The notes under the pieces are model-generated. The model was not told where the DNA came from, ran no database searches, and was given only the letters and a program-made list of their open reading frames with translations. From contig NZ_CANLZV010000002.1 of the NCBI RefSeq assembly GCF_947495665.1, positions 496,001-560,000 of the forward strand: DNA of 64,000 nucleotides, in the 5' to 3' direction. A program made the position numbers and the translations under genes. This document shows positions 25,890 through 34,925 of this stretch, piece by piece. The stretch is from an uncultured Sunxiuqinia sp. GTDB lineage: Bacteria; Bacteroidota; Bacteroidia; Bacteroidales; Prolixibacteraceae. Numbering within the stretch: the stretch's first letter is position 1; every line of letters starts with the position of its first letter.

Positions 25890-26857
25890 TCCTCGTTTTC
25901 TTTAGGTTGAAAGATACGCACTTGTTTGCGACTGAAGTCCAGTAAGATCACTCGTCCGTTGTCATCCACACATACGTCCGGAGCCGGAGAATCTTCATCA
26001 AACTGGTTGGGAGCAGCCACCACACCAAGGTATTCCCCGTGCTGATCGTAAACTTTTACCCGCACAATTCCTTTTTCGCTGGTAACAAACCGATCTTCGG
26101 TCATCATGGCCATATGTGCCGGATTGCAACATCCGCTAAACCCCTCGGTTTGAACCGATGAAACGGTCCATGAGCTGCGCATGGAGCCATCAGCATTGAA
26201 ATTTTCCAGACTATGCCTTCCCGGGTCAACCGCCCACAGGTAATCTTCTTCATTCAGGTCAATGTCGAAATACGGGCTTGGAATAACGAATCCGGGCACT
26301 GCTTTCTGCTCGTTTTCAGCCCCAATTTCCTGAATCAACTCACCCGTTGGCGAACATTGGTAAATAAGCCGGTTTCCGGCATCAGCCACATACACATACC
26401 GGGGTGAAACAGCTAGCGAGGTAATTACCGAGCGGTCATTGTATGCCGGCCAGCGTTGGAGCTCCTGTCCTTTCTGATCTAGGGAAACAACTTGATTGTT
26501 CAAGGCCAGCCAAAGCTGATCTGCCACCGCAATGGCAGTAGGTTCAGCATCCAGCTGTATATTTTGCAGTAGTTGCCCCTGTTCATTCAGAAGAATCAGG
26601 CTGCTGTCGGCAATCACATAAATAACCCCATCTTTATAAGCAATTCCTTTGGGCTGATTGACCTTGAGTTGCAAAACTTTTTGTTCCTTGTAAATAATTG
26701 CCGAAGGATCAACGGTTGTGTATTCACTAACATCAAAGGCATAGGGATTCTCAATGTGCTTGCCACTTCGATTAACCACAAAATCACGCGCAATAATAAT
26801 CGCAATGCCTGCAGCCATCAACACTAAAATCAAATTAACCAGCTTTTTGTATTTCAT
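25886..26857 (-). CDS. Membrane-anchored NHL/6-bladed beta-propeller protein
   Basis: The 323-residue protein has one N-terminal membrane segment (about 7-25) and then NHL-type repeats (PKGIAYKDGVIYVIADS, PRYVYVADAGNRLIYQCS, DYLWAVDPGRHSLENF). A GCCNPAH segment near 245 contains a Cys pair that might bind a metal or form a disulfide. NHL propellers usually bind ligands or proteins rather than catalyse. It overlaps the small Cys-rich gene by 4 bp and forms one of six propellers in the block. Confidence 0.83.
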   Translation of the reverse strand: MKYKKLVNLILVLMAAGIAIIIARDFVVNRSGKHIENPYAFDVSEYTTVDPSAIIYKEQKVLQLKVNQPKGIAYKDGVIYVIADSSLILLNEQGQLLQNIQLDAEPTAIAVADQLWLALNNQVVSLDQKGQELQRWPAYNDRSVITSLAVSPRYVYVADAGNRLIYQCSPTGELIQEIGAENEQKAVPGFVIPSPYFDIDLNEEDYLWAVDPGRHSLENFNADGSMRSSWTVSSVQTEGFSGCCNPAHMAMMTEDRFVTSEKGIVRVKVYDQHGEYLGVVAAPNQFDEDSPAPDVCVDDNGRVILLDFSRKQVRIFQPKENEE

Positions 26858-26899
26858 GTGTCCTTAGTTGTTTCAATTTCTAAATCCCCCAACCCCTTA

Positions 26900-28321
26900 T
26901 TATTTACTAATATCCAGGCAAACCATCTTTTTTGAATCACGCATCAAAAGCCGCCCGTCGGCAATAGCCAAGGGGCCCCAGGCATCGTGTCCATCCAGTA
27001 TCTTTTTTTGTGCCAACTGGATGTATCTGTTCGTATCCGGTTTGATCATTGTCAAGGTGCCATCATCATCCAATATGTACATTTTATCATCTGCAATGAT
27101 ATAGGGTCCCAGGCCAAAACGGGCCTCCTTTCCCGATGTCCAAACCATCGTCTGCACATCATCCGGACTGACGCAAACCAACTGGTTCCGGTTGGCTCCC
27201 CCATCCTTGGGCAAAATACCAAACAGGTGTCCTTTCCAGAAAATGGGTGTTTGTTGTTCACAAGCCAATCCCTCCTTGGGTTTATACTCTGTCAGCACTT
27301 CAACAGCAAATCCATCATCTTCCGGCACCAGTTGAATCATCATGCTACCGGCCCCGTAGCCCGCCGTTAGAAAGACTCGTCCATCGTCGAAAATAACCGG
27401 CGAAGGGGCCACCACTGAATGGTTCCAGGCATTGGATTCCCAAAGCACTTTGCCCTCGTTTTCCCCATCGGCAGCTATTCCACAAACGCCGCCATCGGCA
27501 CTATACACATACATTTTACGTCCATTGAAATCCATAGGCAAAATGGACGAATGCGACATTTTCCACTGCATGGTGTTGGGGCATTCCCATAAAATCTCAC
27601 CCGAATGAATGTCGACCGCCATCATGATTGTACTTCCGCCCGGCGCTAAAATTACCTTGTCGCCATCCACCAAGGGGCATTGTGCGGTGTACCACTGCGG
27701 AATTTCCGTTCCATAGTTTTTTACCATATCCAGCCCCCACACCAAATCGCCGGATTTGCGTTCGACACACATCACATGACAACGCGGACCAATAGAAACC
27801 ACATAATCTTCGGTAACTGTTGGAACTGTTCGCGACATCCCATGATTCCGCTTAACATGTACGCCATACGACCGACGCCAGATTTCCTGTCCATCGATCA
27901 GTGAAAAGCAGCGCAAAGCATCTTCACGGGTCTCTTCGTCGTAATCAAGCACATACACCTCACCCTTGTAGATCGCAGGGCCGGCGTGCCCTTCGCCCAA
28001 TTCTACCGACCATAAAATCTCCGGCTCATTGGGCGTCCAACTGTCTTTCAGGTTTTGTTTTTCAGAAACAATGTTGTCAAAATTCTCCCCCCGAAACCGG
28101 GACCAGGTTCCCTCCATTTCCGGAGCCTGATGATCAAATAAATTGAAGTTTTCACCAATCTGAATGATCTCCTGCACCAGGTTTCCCTCCTGCCGGTTGT
28201 CGGCCCCTGGTAAGCTTACCTGCAAGTTTTCGGTTGGGTCTTTCGACAACCAAAAAAACAGAGCGGCCAATCCCGCAAGAACAGCTAATCCAACAACTGA
28301 ATGTATAAGCGATTTCTTCAC
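26900..28321 (-). CDS. Membrane-anchored PQQ-type beta-propeller protein (473 aa)
   Basis: The start codon is GTG, one base after the stop of the preceding gene. A membrane anchor (about 9-25) is followed by a linker and GTWSRFRGENFD, the FRG motif shared by the five propellers, then blades with docking motifs (DGQEIWRRSYG, SGDLVWGLDMV, SGEILWECPNT). CHVMC near 190 is a CxxxC pair, not a heme site. Its blades resemble those of the next two upstream genes, indicating duplication within the operon. Confidence 0.85.
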   Translation of the reverse strand: MKKSLIHSVVGLAVLAGLAALFFWLSKDPTENLQVSLPGADNRQEGNLVQEIIQIGENFNLFDHQAPEMEGTWSRFRGENFDNIVSEKQNLKDSWTPNEPEILWSVELGEGHAGPAIYKGEVYVLDYDEETREDALRCFSLIDGQEIWRRSYGVHVKRNHGMSRTVPTVTEDYVVSIGPRCHVMCVERKSGDLVWGLDMVKNYGTEIPQWYTAQCPLVDGDKVILAPGGSTIMMAVDIHSGEILWECPNTMQWKMSHSSILPMDFNGRKMYVYSADGGVCGIAADGENEGKVLWESNAWNHSVVAPSPVIFDDGRVFLTAGYGAGSMMIQLVPEDDGFAVEVLTEYKPKEGLACEQQTPIFWKGHLFGILPKDGGANRNQLVCVSPDDVQTMVWTSGKEARFGLGPYIIADDKMYILDDDGTLTMIKPDTNRYIQLAQKKILDGHDAWGPLAIADGRLLMRDSKKMVCLDISK

Positions 28322-28322
28322 A

Positions 28323-29564
28323 CTAAGCCTTTATATTATATACCATCAGCACATCGCCATGCCTTAGGAATAGTTTGCCATCATAAATGTATGGGTGCGC
28401 CCAGTGCGGACCTGCCCCTTTTTCAATTCGGAATGAGCTGATCACCTCGAAGCCTGCAGGATCGGGTTTTACCAAAGCAACATTTCCACGTTGCTCCTCA
28501 TAGATGTAAAATAGTCCGTCAGCATAAACCATTGCTCCCTTGGTATTCCAAGGCGTATCGTAAGCAATTTCGCCTGTTTCCCAATTTTTACACAGCCAGT
28601 TTCCTTTGCGATTGTTTTCCCAGTTCGATCCATAGATGTAACCATCCAATTCAATCATTCCATGGTGGTGATTGTCAAAAACAGTGTCGGTATACACTTC
28701 TTCAAAAGCCATTTTATCACCGTTTATCTTCAGCATTTTGGCCGGATAATCATATCCCATCGACAAGAATATTTCGTCGTCCTTGCACAAGGGCACGTTG
28801 GTCCAGATCAGGCCGGGCTGGTCCGACCACTTGTCATGCTCATAGTATTGATAAGTCATTTTTACTTCGCCGTTTGCCGGGTCCAGCGCAATGAGATGGG
28901 TGGCTGTAACCGCCAAAACATAGTGTTTCCCTTGGTAATTGAGGGTTGTTGCCGAAGCATAAGCCCGTTGTCCGCCAACGCTTGTTGTTTTCCAGATTTC
29001 TTCACCGGTTAGCTTATCAAAGGCCACCACGGAAGTTTCCTGGCCGCCAGGCGTGCAAATCACCTTGTTATCAACAATCAGTGGCGATTCTGAAACACCC
29101 CAAATATGCCACTCCGATTTGTAATCCCGATCGACATTCACTTTCCAGTTAATCGCTCCGGTCTCCGCATTCAAACAAACCAATTCTCCAATTCCGCTGA
29201 TGATGTAAATCCGGTCATTTTCAATGGTTGGCGTGCTTCGGGTGTCCGGAAACGACTTTTTCCAGGATTCGCCATAAGCCACTTGCCATTTCTGATTGCC
29301 TTCAAAATCGAAGCAAGTCAGGTAATCCAAGGTATCAATCATACCCGATGCGTAAATGTAATCGCCATTGGTAATTACCGATGAATAGCCTTTCCCAATA
29401 CCTTCAAGCTGCAACAAGAGCTCAGGTCCGGTTTCGGGCCATTCCTTTAATAAACCGGATTCCGGAAACTTGCCATCGCGATTGGGCCCACGAAATTGGT
29501 AAACTTGTGCTTCAACAAACACACTTAAACATAGCGCCAGCTGGAGAATCAGTATCTTTTTCAT
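28323..29564 (-). CDS. Exported PQQ-type beta-propeller protein (413 aa)
   Basis: A signal peptide (MKKILILQLALCLSVFVEAQ) precedes VYQFRGPNRDGKFPESGLL and a full propeller. The protein is clearly paralogous to the neighbour at 29615-30829: both share the pattern PTIxxDxxYIxxGxGELVCLN and PGGxExxVVAxxxxxGxxIWK. No heme or quinoprotein dehydrogenase active site is recognised. It is probably soluble in the periplasm or cell-surface exposed. Confidence 0.86.
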   Translation of the reverse strand: MKKILILQLALCLSVFVEAQVYQFRGPNRDGKFPESGLLKEWPETGPELLLQLEGIGKGYSSVITNGDYIYASGMIDTLDYLTCFDFEGNQKWQVAYGESWKKSFPDTRSTPTIENDRIYIISGIGELVCLNAETGAINWKVNVDRDYKSEWHIWGVSESPLIVDNKVICTPGGQETSVVAFDKLTGEEIWKTTSVGGQRAYASATTLNYQGKHYVLAVTATHLIALDPANGEVKMTYQYYEHDKWSDQPGLIWTNVPLCKDDEIFLSMGYDYPAKMLKINGDKMAFEEVYTDTVFDNHHHGMIELDGYIYGSNWENNRKGNWLCKNWETGEIAYDTPWNTKGAMVYADGLFYIYEEQRGNVALVKPDPAGFEVISSFRIEKGAGPHWAHPYIYDGKLFLRHGDVLMVYNIKA

Positions 29565-29614
29565 TTGTTAGTTTTTTATTGGGTTTAGGCCAGATCTTCC
29601 GTATATTTTGAAAA

Positions 29615-30829
29615 CTAAGCGGATATTTTGTAAGCAATCAGAGACTTTCCATGACGGACATACAGCACGCCGTTATGAACTACCGGATGTGCCCAGTGCT
29701 GAGCCGTTCCGTATTGCACTTTGGTTGCTGAGATAATATCCAGTTTCTCCGGATTTGGATTCACCAAAACCAACTCTCCCCGATCGGAATAAATGATAAA
29801 CTTATCTGCTGCCATGATGATTGCGCCATTGCCAATTTCTTTCGAGTTCCACATTTCCTGTCCGGTTGCATAATCGAAGCAAAACCAGCCACGTGACTTG
29901 TGACCAGAGGCGTAAACGTAACCGTCAACAATTTCGGCTCCTCCCATTTGGTTGTCCATTTTTTCGGTACTCCAAACTTTTGTTATTGCCGAACCATCCT
30001 CGTTTAAAGCCAGTTTCACGCATCCCTGCCCGTAACCGGTAATGAAGAACAAGGCACCATCTTCAAAAATGGGCGTATTGGGATGAATGTTGTATTGATT
30101 TGGAAAGGGATAATTCCATAGCAGCTTTCCATCTTCGGTGTCTACAGCAATAATCTGATCGCCCGTGTGTGTTACCAGCAGCTGGCGCTGAGGCAGTTTA
30201 ACCAGCTTTGGAGTACAATATGCTGAAAGTTGTCCTTTACCGGCACTCTTCCAAATTAAGTCTCCATTCATGCGGTTCAAAGCCACAACATTGTATTCCT
30301 TACCCCCTGGCGTAAAATATACTTTCTCGCCGTCAACAACCACCGACTCGGTAAAGCCAAAGCGAATGTTCTCGGCACCAAAATCAGCTCCCAGTTCTTT
30401 ATTCCATAAAATTTTTCCGGTTTGCCAGTTCAAGCAAACCAATTCGCCATACCCGGTTGAGATATAGACCAAATCTCCGACAATCGTTGGCGTTGGTCGT
30501 GCTCCGGGATAGCTGACTTCAAACTCTTTTCCATATTGAACCTTCTTTTCAAAGTTTCCTTTTTCATCGAAAATGTTCAGATACCCCATTTCATCCTCCA
30601 TGCCTGTGCAGTAGATTTTACTGTTGGCAAAGGCCGGTGTGGAGTAACCAGTGCCCAGCGCATCATAGTGCCAAAGCACTTCAGGGCCATCAGCAGGCCA
30701 TGATGCCAGTAAATTGGGGGCAGGGTATTTGGCTTCCGAGTTTTCGCCCCGCCATTGAGTAGGTTGTTGGGCAAGGGCACTTAAGGAAAAAAGTACACAA
30801 AAGAGTAAGGTTGTCAAGCGGTTTCTCAT
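29615..30829 (-). CDS. Exported PQQ-type beta-propeller protein (404 aa), first gene of the block
   Basis: The ATG at 30829 gives a clean signal peptide (MRNRLTTLLFCVLFSLSALAQ), so a longer upstream frame is rejected. The mature protein begins PTQWRGENSEAKYPAPNLL and contains propeller blades with TGKILWNKELG and NGDLIWKSAGK docking motifs. It is a tandem paralogue of the gene at 28323-29564. By position it is the promoter-proximal gene of the minus-strand block that runs to the terminator at 10265-10305. Confidence 0.86.
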   Translation of the reverse strand: MRNRLTTLLFCVLFSLSALAQQPTQWRGENSEAKYPAPNLLASWPADGPEVLWHYDALGTGYSTPAFANSKIYCTGMEDEMGYLNIFDEKGNFEKKVQYGKEFEVSYPGARPTPTIVGDLVYISTGYGELVCLNWQTGKILWNKELGADFGAENIRFGFTESVVVDGEKVYFTPGGKEYNVVALNRMNGDLIWKSAGKGQLSAYCTPKLVKLPQRQLLVTHTGDQIIAVDTEDGKLLWNYPFPNQYNIHPNTPIFEDGALFFITGYGQGCVKLALNEDGSAITKVWSTEKMDNQMGGAEIVDGYVYASGHKSRGWFCFDYATGQEMWNSKEIGNGAIIMAADKFIIYSDRGELVLVNPNPEKLDIISATKVQYGTAQHWAHPVVHNGVLYVRHGKSLIAYKISA

Positions 30830-31183
30830 GGTTTTTCTGTTAGTTAAATCAAACGCTCTCAAATTTATTAAGGAAAGACCAAACCGCATAGCCACCTTGC
30901 AAATTTAACAAGGTTCTAAATAGTTACATTTATTAACAAGTATTATGATACCTAAAGAATCAACAAAAGACTGGAATACTGACAAGTACGAAAAAATCAT
31001 TTCTGCAAAAAAGTAGATAACAAACGATTCTTACACCCTGTTTGAGAAACATCAACGACTCAACTTCTGTAAAACCAGGAGGGAAGGTGCCCATCCGCTA
31101 TCTTTCTGAAATGAAAAAAGCAGCCAGAATATAAACTATAGTTATTCGGAAATTCAATAACTCTTTTTCAGCAAGACACAAAA
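30830..31183. other. Upstream region of the propeller block
   Basis: The region holds two minus-strand TAAATTTG sequences fitting the TAnnTTTG -7 element (30860-30867 and 30900-30907); the first is 31 bases from the start codon at 30829. An inverted repeat CCTTG-caaatttaa-CAAGG spans about 30895-30913 and overlaps the second, so it could be an operator. No convincing -33 box was found. The rest holds nothing recognised. Confidence 0.4.
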
Positions 31184-31209
31184 AAAGCTCCCGGATAACC
31201 GGAAGCTTT
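31184..31209 (-). terminator. Terminator of the 3-keto-sugar operon
   Basis: On the minus strand AAAGCT and CCGG pair with their complements (31184-31194 with 31199-31209, one mismatch, loop of four) and are followed by a run of seven T. It lies 22 bases after the stop of the Gfo/Idh/MocA gene and separates that operon from the propeller block. Confidence 0.88.
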
Positions 31210-31230
31210 CAAAACAATTCGTTTTTCTAT

Positions 31231-32577
31231 TTATAATTTGGGTTCCCAACCAGGCTGGTATTCCCGATCCCATAATTTCATGGCATCACGGTCATAAATA
31301 TGTCCGTTTTGCGTGTTGACATCAAATGATTTTCCAGTGCGATAAGCAATATTGGCGTAGTGAGTCAGCATTTGGCTTTTCGCTCCCATATCAATCGGTG
31401 AATTTAACAAGCTGGATTTTCCCCGGATGTTATCGAAAAAATTAAGAATATGCATGTCAGTCATGTCGCCTCCGCCACCAAGGGCTGTACCGGCTTCATT
31501 ACTGGCCGATTTGCTGTCGCGCACCAGTTTGCCGCCACGATCAAACAATTTGTAGCCACCACGATCGACATAAACAGAACCTTCAGTACCGTAAATGATG
31601 GTTCCGCGCCCTGAGCCATAGGTGCTGTAGCTATTACGACTTTTGCCATCCCACACAATTATCTTGTTTCCGGGGAAACGGAAGCTGGCATCCATGGTAT
31701 CATACATTTCCCAGCCATCGTTCAGGAAATGACGTTTGGCTGCCTGCACATCAACATGCTCAGGATAGTCAACCTGCAACGCCCAGCGGGCAATATCCAA
31801 TTCGTGAGTGGCATTGTTCCCCGTTTCAGCTGTTCCCCAGTTCCATCCGTACCAGTGCCAGTTATAGTCCCAGGTGTCGTGTCGATAAGCTTCATGCGGT
31901 GCCGGTCCTTGCCACAAATCCCAATCCAACCCTTCGGGAACGGGAGCTTTTTTAGGAACCGGAACTTCGCCCCGCTGGTTCGAATAGAAAGCAACAGCGC
32001 GGTAAACGTCACCAATTTCACCATCATGAATTGCTTTTATAATGGCAATTGATTCGCGAGCTGAACGCTGCTGGTTCCCCATTTGTACCACCTTGTTGTA
32101 CTTCTTTTGAAAATGCACCAGTAACTCACCCTCACGCGGACTATGGCTACAAGGTTTTTCAATATACACATGTTTGCCTGCCTCCATGGCCATCCATGTT
32201 CCGGGAGCATGCCAATGATCGGGTGTTGCATTGAAAATGGCATCTACTTTCTGATCAGCAAACACTTCACGAATATCGCTGACCAGCTTGGCTTTACCAC
32301 TTACTTTGCCATTCAGGTCTTTGGCTACCTTTTCGCGCTGACTTTTCATGACATCGCAAATGTAAGCCAGATCAATATTGTTGTTTTTATCTTTTACCGC
32401 ATTGTAATACGCGCCAACCCGGCGACCACAGCCCATGTAGGCTACTTGTAACCGGTCGTTGGCTCCAATAATCCGGGAGTAGCTTTTAGCTGACATTCCC
32501 ATGGCTGATCCACCCAGTGTAATTCCCGCAGCTCCTACTGCTGCTTTTCGTAAAAAGTCTCTTCTGTTTGAACTCAT
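31231..32577 (-). CDS. Tat-exported Gfo/Idh/MocA oxidoreductase
   Basis: The 448-residue protein has a twin-arginine signal (SNRRDFLRKAAVGAAGITLG), a Rossmann domain (LQVAYMGCGRRVGAYYN) with the EKP motif HVYIEKPCSHSP near 133, and a C-terminal Gfo/Idh/MocA domain. The family oxidises or reduces sugars with tightly bound NAD(P). Exported members with a Tat signal carry their cofactor out folded, and several Bacteroidota ones oxidise glycosides at C3. It is last in a three-gene operon with an epimerase-like lipoprotein and a DUF1080 protein. Substrate is inferred only from context. Confidence 0.88.
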   Translation of the reverse strand: MSSNRRDFLRKAAVGAAGITLGGSAMGMSAKSYSRIIGANDRLQVAYMGCGRRVGAYYNAVKDKNNNIDLAYICDVMKSQREKVAKDLNGKVSGKAKLVSDIREVFADQKVDAIFNATPDHWHAPGTWMAMEAGKHVYIEKPCSHSPREGELLVHFQKKYNKVVQMGNQQRSARESIAIIKAIHDGEIGDVYRAVAFYSNQRGEVPVPKKAPVPEGLDWDLWQGPAPHEAYRHDTWDYNWHWYGWNWGTAETGNNATHELDIARWALQVDYPEHVDVQAAKRHFLNDGWEMYDTMDASFRFPGNKIIVWDGKSRNSYSTYGSGRGTIIYGTEGSVYVDRGGYKLFDRGGKLVRDSKSASNEAGTALGGGGDMTDMHILNFFDNIRGKSSLLNSPIDMGAKSQMLTHYANIAYRTGKSFDVNTQNGHIYDRDAMKLWDREYQPGWEPKL

Positions 32578-32604
32578 TTTCTTTTGATTTATTTGTGATT
32601 AGGT

Positions 32605-33444
32605 TTATTGTATCGTTGCTAAAATTCCTTTGACATAGCCCATTGATTCGGCCATACCTACAAACGGATCATCGCCATCTTTTTCATATTCAAGCGCGAC
32701 AACGCCATCGTAACCCAAATCGACCAAGTCATTCAAAAACTGATCGAAGTCGATGACTCCATGCCCAATTTCGCAGGTTGAACCATCATGGTTCGCCTTG
32801 GTAACATCTTTAATATGAATGTCCAGCACCCGGTCATAAAAGTCTTTGACATCTTGCGAAGGACTACGACCAATACGCTTGGTGTGGCCAATATCAATAC
32901 ACAAGCCCATGCGTGGATCCATGTCTTTAATCAATACATAAGCGCTTTCAGCACTTGGATACAGCTTATCGCCAGGCCCATGGTTGTGAATGGCCAATTT
33001 GATGTCGTATTCTTTCACTTTATTTTCAACATAGGGAAGCAATTCATGCAAAGGAACACCAACAATCATGTCCATTTCAGCTTTCTTAGCATATTCAAAT
33101 GCCTGATCTACTTCAGCCTCCGTTTTCATATAAATAACGCCTCCAGCGTATAAATCCACGCCTGCTGCTTTGCTTTTCTGAATGGCTTCAGCAATTTCGG
33201 CATCTGTAGCGTCCAACTTTAAATGAAAGCTTTTAAAAGCGATGTAGTCAGCCCCCAATTGCTTGGTAAACGCCAGTGTTTTGTCGGTATCAAATTTTCG
33301 GAGCGAATAGGAAGCCACGCCCAACTTAAATTTGATTTCTTTTTTCACTTCCTCGGTTGCCGGTTTTTGTGCCGATTGACAGGAAACCCCTAGAGTCATC
33401 ACGGCAATCAATAGGACAAGTAGTCCACTTGTTCGTTTAGTCAT
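32605..33444 (-). CDS. Lipoprotein of the sugar-phosphate isomerase/epimerase (AP-endonuclease 2) fold
   Basis: The 279-residue protein has a lipoprotein signal with the lipobox VSC (Cys at about 22) and a xylose-isomerase-like TIM barrel. Metal ligands are suggested by AIHNHGPGD, CIDIGHTKR, DIHIKDV and VALEYEKDGDDP. This family includes epimerases, isomerases and, in 3-keto-sugar operons, lyases. Being an exported lipoprotein it acts on unphosphorylated sugars outside the cytoplasm. Gaps of 12 and 27 bp to its neighbours support one operon. Confidence 0.85.
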   Translation of the reverse strand: MTKRTSGLLVLLIAVMTLGVSCQSAQKPATEEVKKEIKFKLGVASYSLRKFDTDKTLAFTKQLGADYIAFKSFHLKLDATDAEIAEAIQKSKAAGVDLYAGGVIYMKTEAEVDQAFEYAKKAEMDMIVGVPLHELLPYVENKVKEYDIKLAIHNHGPGDKLYPSAESAYVLIKDMDPRMGLCIDIGHTKRIGRSPSQDVKDFYDRVLDIHIKDVTKANHDGSTCEIGHGVIDFDQFLNDLVDLGYDGVVALEYEKDGDDPFVGMAESMGYVKGILATIQ

Positions 33445-33456
33445 TGTTTATATGAT

Positions 33457-34791
33457 TTATAGTTTTCGAATTTTCAGACTTCTGAAATGCACTTCATCCT
33501 GGTGATCCTGCAGTAGAATCGGGCTTTCTTCCACCAAGCCAAAATCCTTGTATTCTGCATATTTACTGCGGGCAACCAAGGCGCGAAAAATATTGGAATC
33601 AATGGTGTACTCCACAACTTTAATTCCGTTGAGCCAATGCTCCACCCGATTGTCGGGATAAACTACCAGGCGACCACGGTTCCACTGACCAACCGGTTTC
33701 ACAAAACGGCCCTCGGTTTCTGAAGGAATTAAATCATACAACGAAGCCATTTTCCGGTTTCCAACTGCTCCCTGATTGGCATCAGGATGATTGGCATCGT
33801 CCAAAATCTGGTACTCCAGTCCAATGCTTGGTCCGTTGTTTCCGGTGCGGTATTTAATTCCGCTATTGGCCGCTTTGGTCAGTTTAAACTCAAACTGAAA
33901 ATCAAACGCCTTGAATTTTTCGGTAGTAACAATGTCGCCCGGACGTTTTGCCACTTCATTTTTTGACAAAATGACCAACTCACCATCTTTCACTACCCAG
34001 CCTTTATCGGGGAATTGATCGGCCGAAGCGCTTTTCCATCCGTCTGTTGTCTGGCCATCGAACAACAATTCGAATCCTTGCTTTTTCTCAGTTTCAGAAA
34101 GCTGGTTAGGCAACATGTTTACCACAAACACATCGTCCATGGGCGTCAGTTTCACATCTTTTGTTTTGATGCGTACATTCCGCCATTTAATCTGACGGCC
34201 GGCCTGGTCGGCTTTATTGATGGAGTGAACCTGCAAAGCAATGAACCCTTTTGAGGTCATGTCATCAATTAAGTGCGCAACAGGCTTGCCATTTAAAAAG
34301 GTACGCATATCGTTTCCTACACATTCAATCCGATACAGGTTCCATTCGCCATTGCGAAAAGCCTTTCCTCCTTCCGGATTAAAAGTACAAGGATATAGCC
34401 AGCCACGGCGGGCTTCATCGTAAATACCCCCACTCCATGCCCGTGCCGAAGGATCAACTTCGCATTGGTAGCCATGCACGCGTCCATTGTTGTAATCCGC
34501 CTTGCTCAAGCTCCGGAACTGAATTCCGGAATTCATCCGGTCATCAACTTTAAGCTCCACTTCTAAAATAAAGTCGCCATAATCCTTTTCTGTTGTTAGA
34601 AACGAATTGGGCGTATTGGCAACAGTGGTGCCTACAATTACACCATTAACCACTTCGTACTTTGCTTTTCCATTCAGCTGTTTCCAGCCCGACAGGTCTT
34701 TCCCGTTAAAGAGGTACTCCCATCCGTCTGCCTGACCGGCAAACAAAAAGGAACTCATAAAAACCAAAAGTGTTGTCAATCGAATTTTCAT
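33457..34791 (-). CDS. Exported protein with two DUF1080 (3-keto-disaccharide hydrolase) domains
   Basis: A signal peptide (about 1-18) is followed by two DUF1080 lectin-like sandwich domains, each opening with the typical LFNGKDLSGWK or LFDGQTTDGWK motif (about residues 27 and 242). DUF1080 proteins include hydrolases and lyases acting on 3-keto-glycosides. The pairing with an exported Gfo/Idh/MocA enzyme and a TIM-barrel lipoprotein fits oxidation at C3 followed by cleavage. It is the first gene of the operon and is divergent from the membrane regulator at 34926. Confidence 0.87.
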   Translation of the reverse strand: MKIRLTTLLVFMSSFLFAGQADGWEYLFNGKDLSGWKQLNGKAKYEVVNGVIVGTTVANTPNSFLTTEKDYGDFILEVELKVDDRMNSGIQFRSLSKADYNNGRVHGYQCEVDPSARAWSGGIYDEARRGWLYPCTFNPEGGKAFRNGEWNLYRIECVGNDMRTFLNGKPVAHLIDDMTSKGFIALQVHSINKADQAGRQIKWRNVRIKTKDVKLTPMDDVFVVNMLPNQLSETEKKQGFELLFDGQTTDGWKSASADQFPDKGWVVKDGELVILSKNEVAKRPGDIVTTEKFKAFDFQFEFKLTKAANSGIKYRTGNNGPSIGLEYQILDDANHPDANQGAVGNRKMASLYDLIPSETEGRFVKPVGQWNRGRLVVYPDNRVEHWLNGIKVVEYTIDSNIFRALVARSKYAEYKDFGLVEESPILLQDHQDEVHFRSLKIRKL

Positions 34792-34866
34792 AACTGTATT
34801 ATTGATTTAATTTCTTGTAAATTGTCGTGAACGATAACGAATTTATAAAAATAGATATATTTCAGG

Positions 34867-34918
34867 TATATTTGCTGATCCAAAACGGGTTTTATAACAG
34901 TTATAACTTAGCTATAAC
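34867..34918 (+). promoter_or_regulatory. Promoter with three TATAAC direct repeats before the membrane regulator
   Basis: TATATTTG (34867-34874) matches TAnnTTTG. Downstream, TATAAC occurs at 34893, 34902 and 34913, between the predicted transcription start and the regulator ATG at 34926, where a bound protein would block or modulate transcription. The 134-bp region also feeds the divergent DUF1080 operon. Confidence 0.45.
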
Positions 34919-34925
34919 ACCACCA

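Noticed and set aside
15685-30829. Quinoprotein (PQQ-dependent) alcohol or glucose dehydrogenases
   Set aside because: Only propeller docking motifs are seen; there is no heme CxxCH, no recognised catalytic region and no PQQ synthesis gene.
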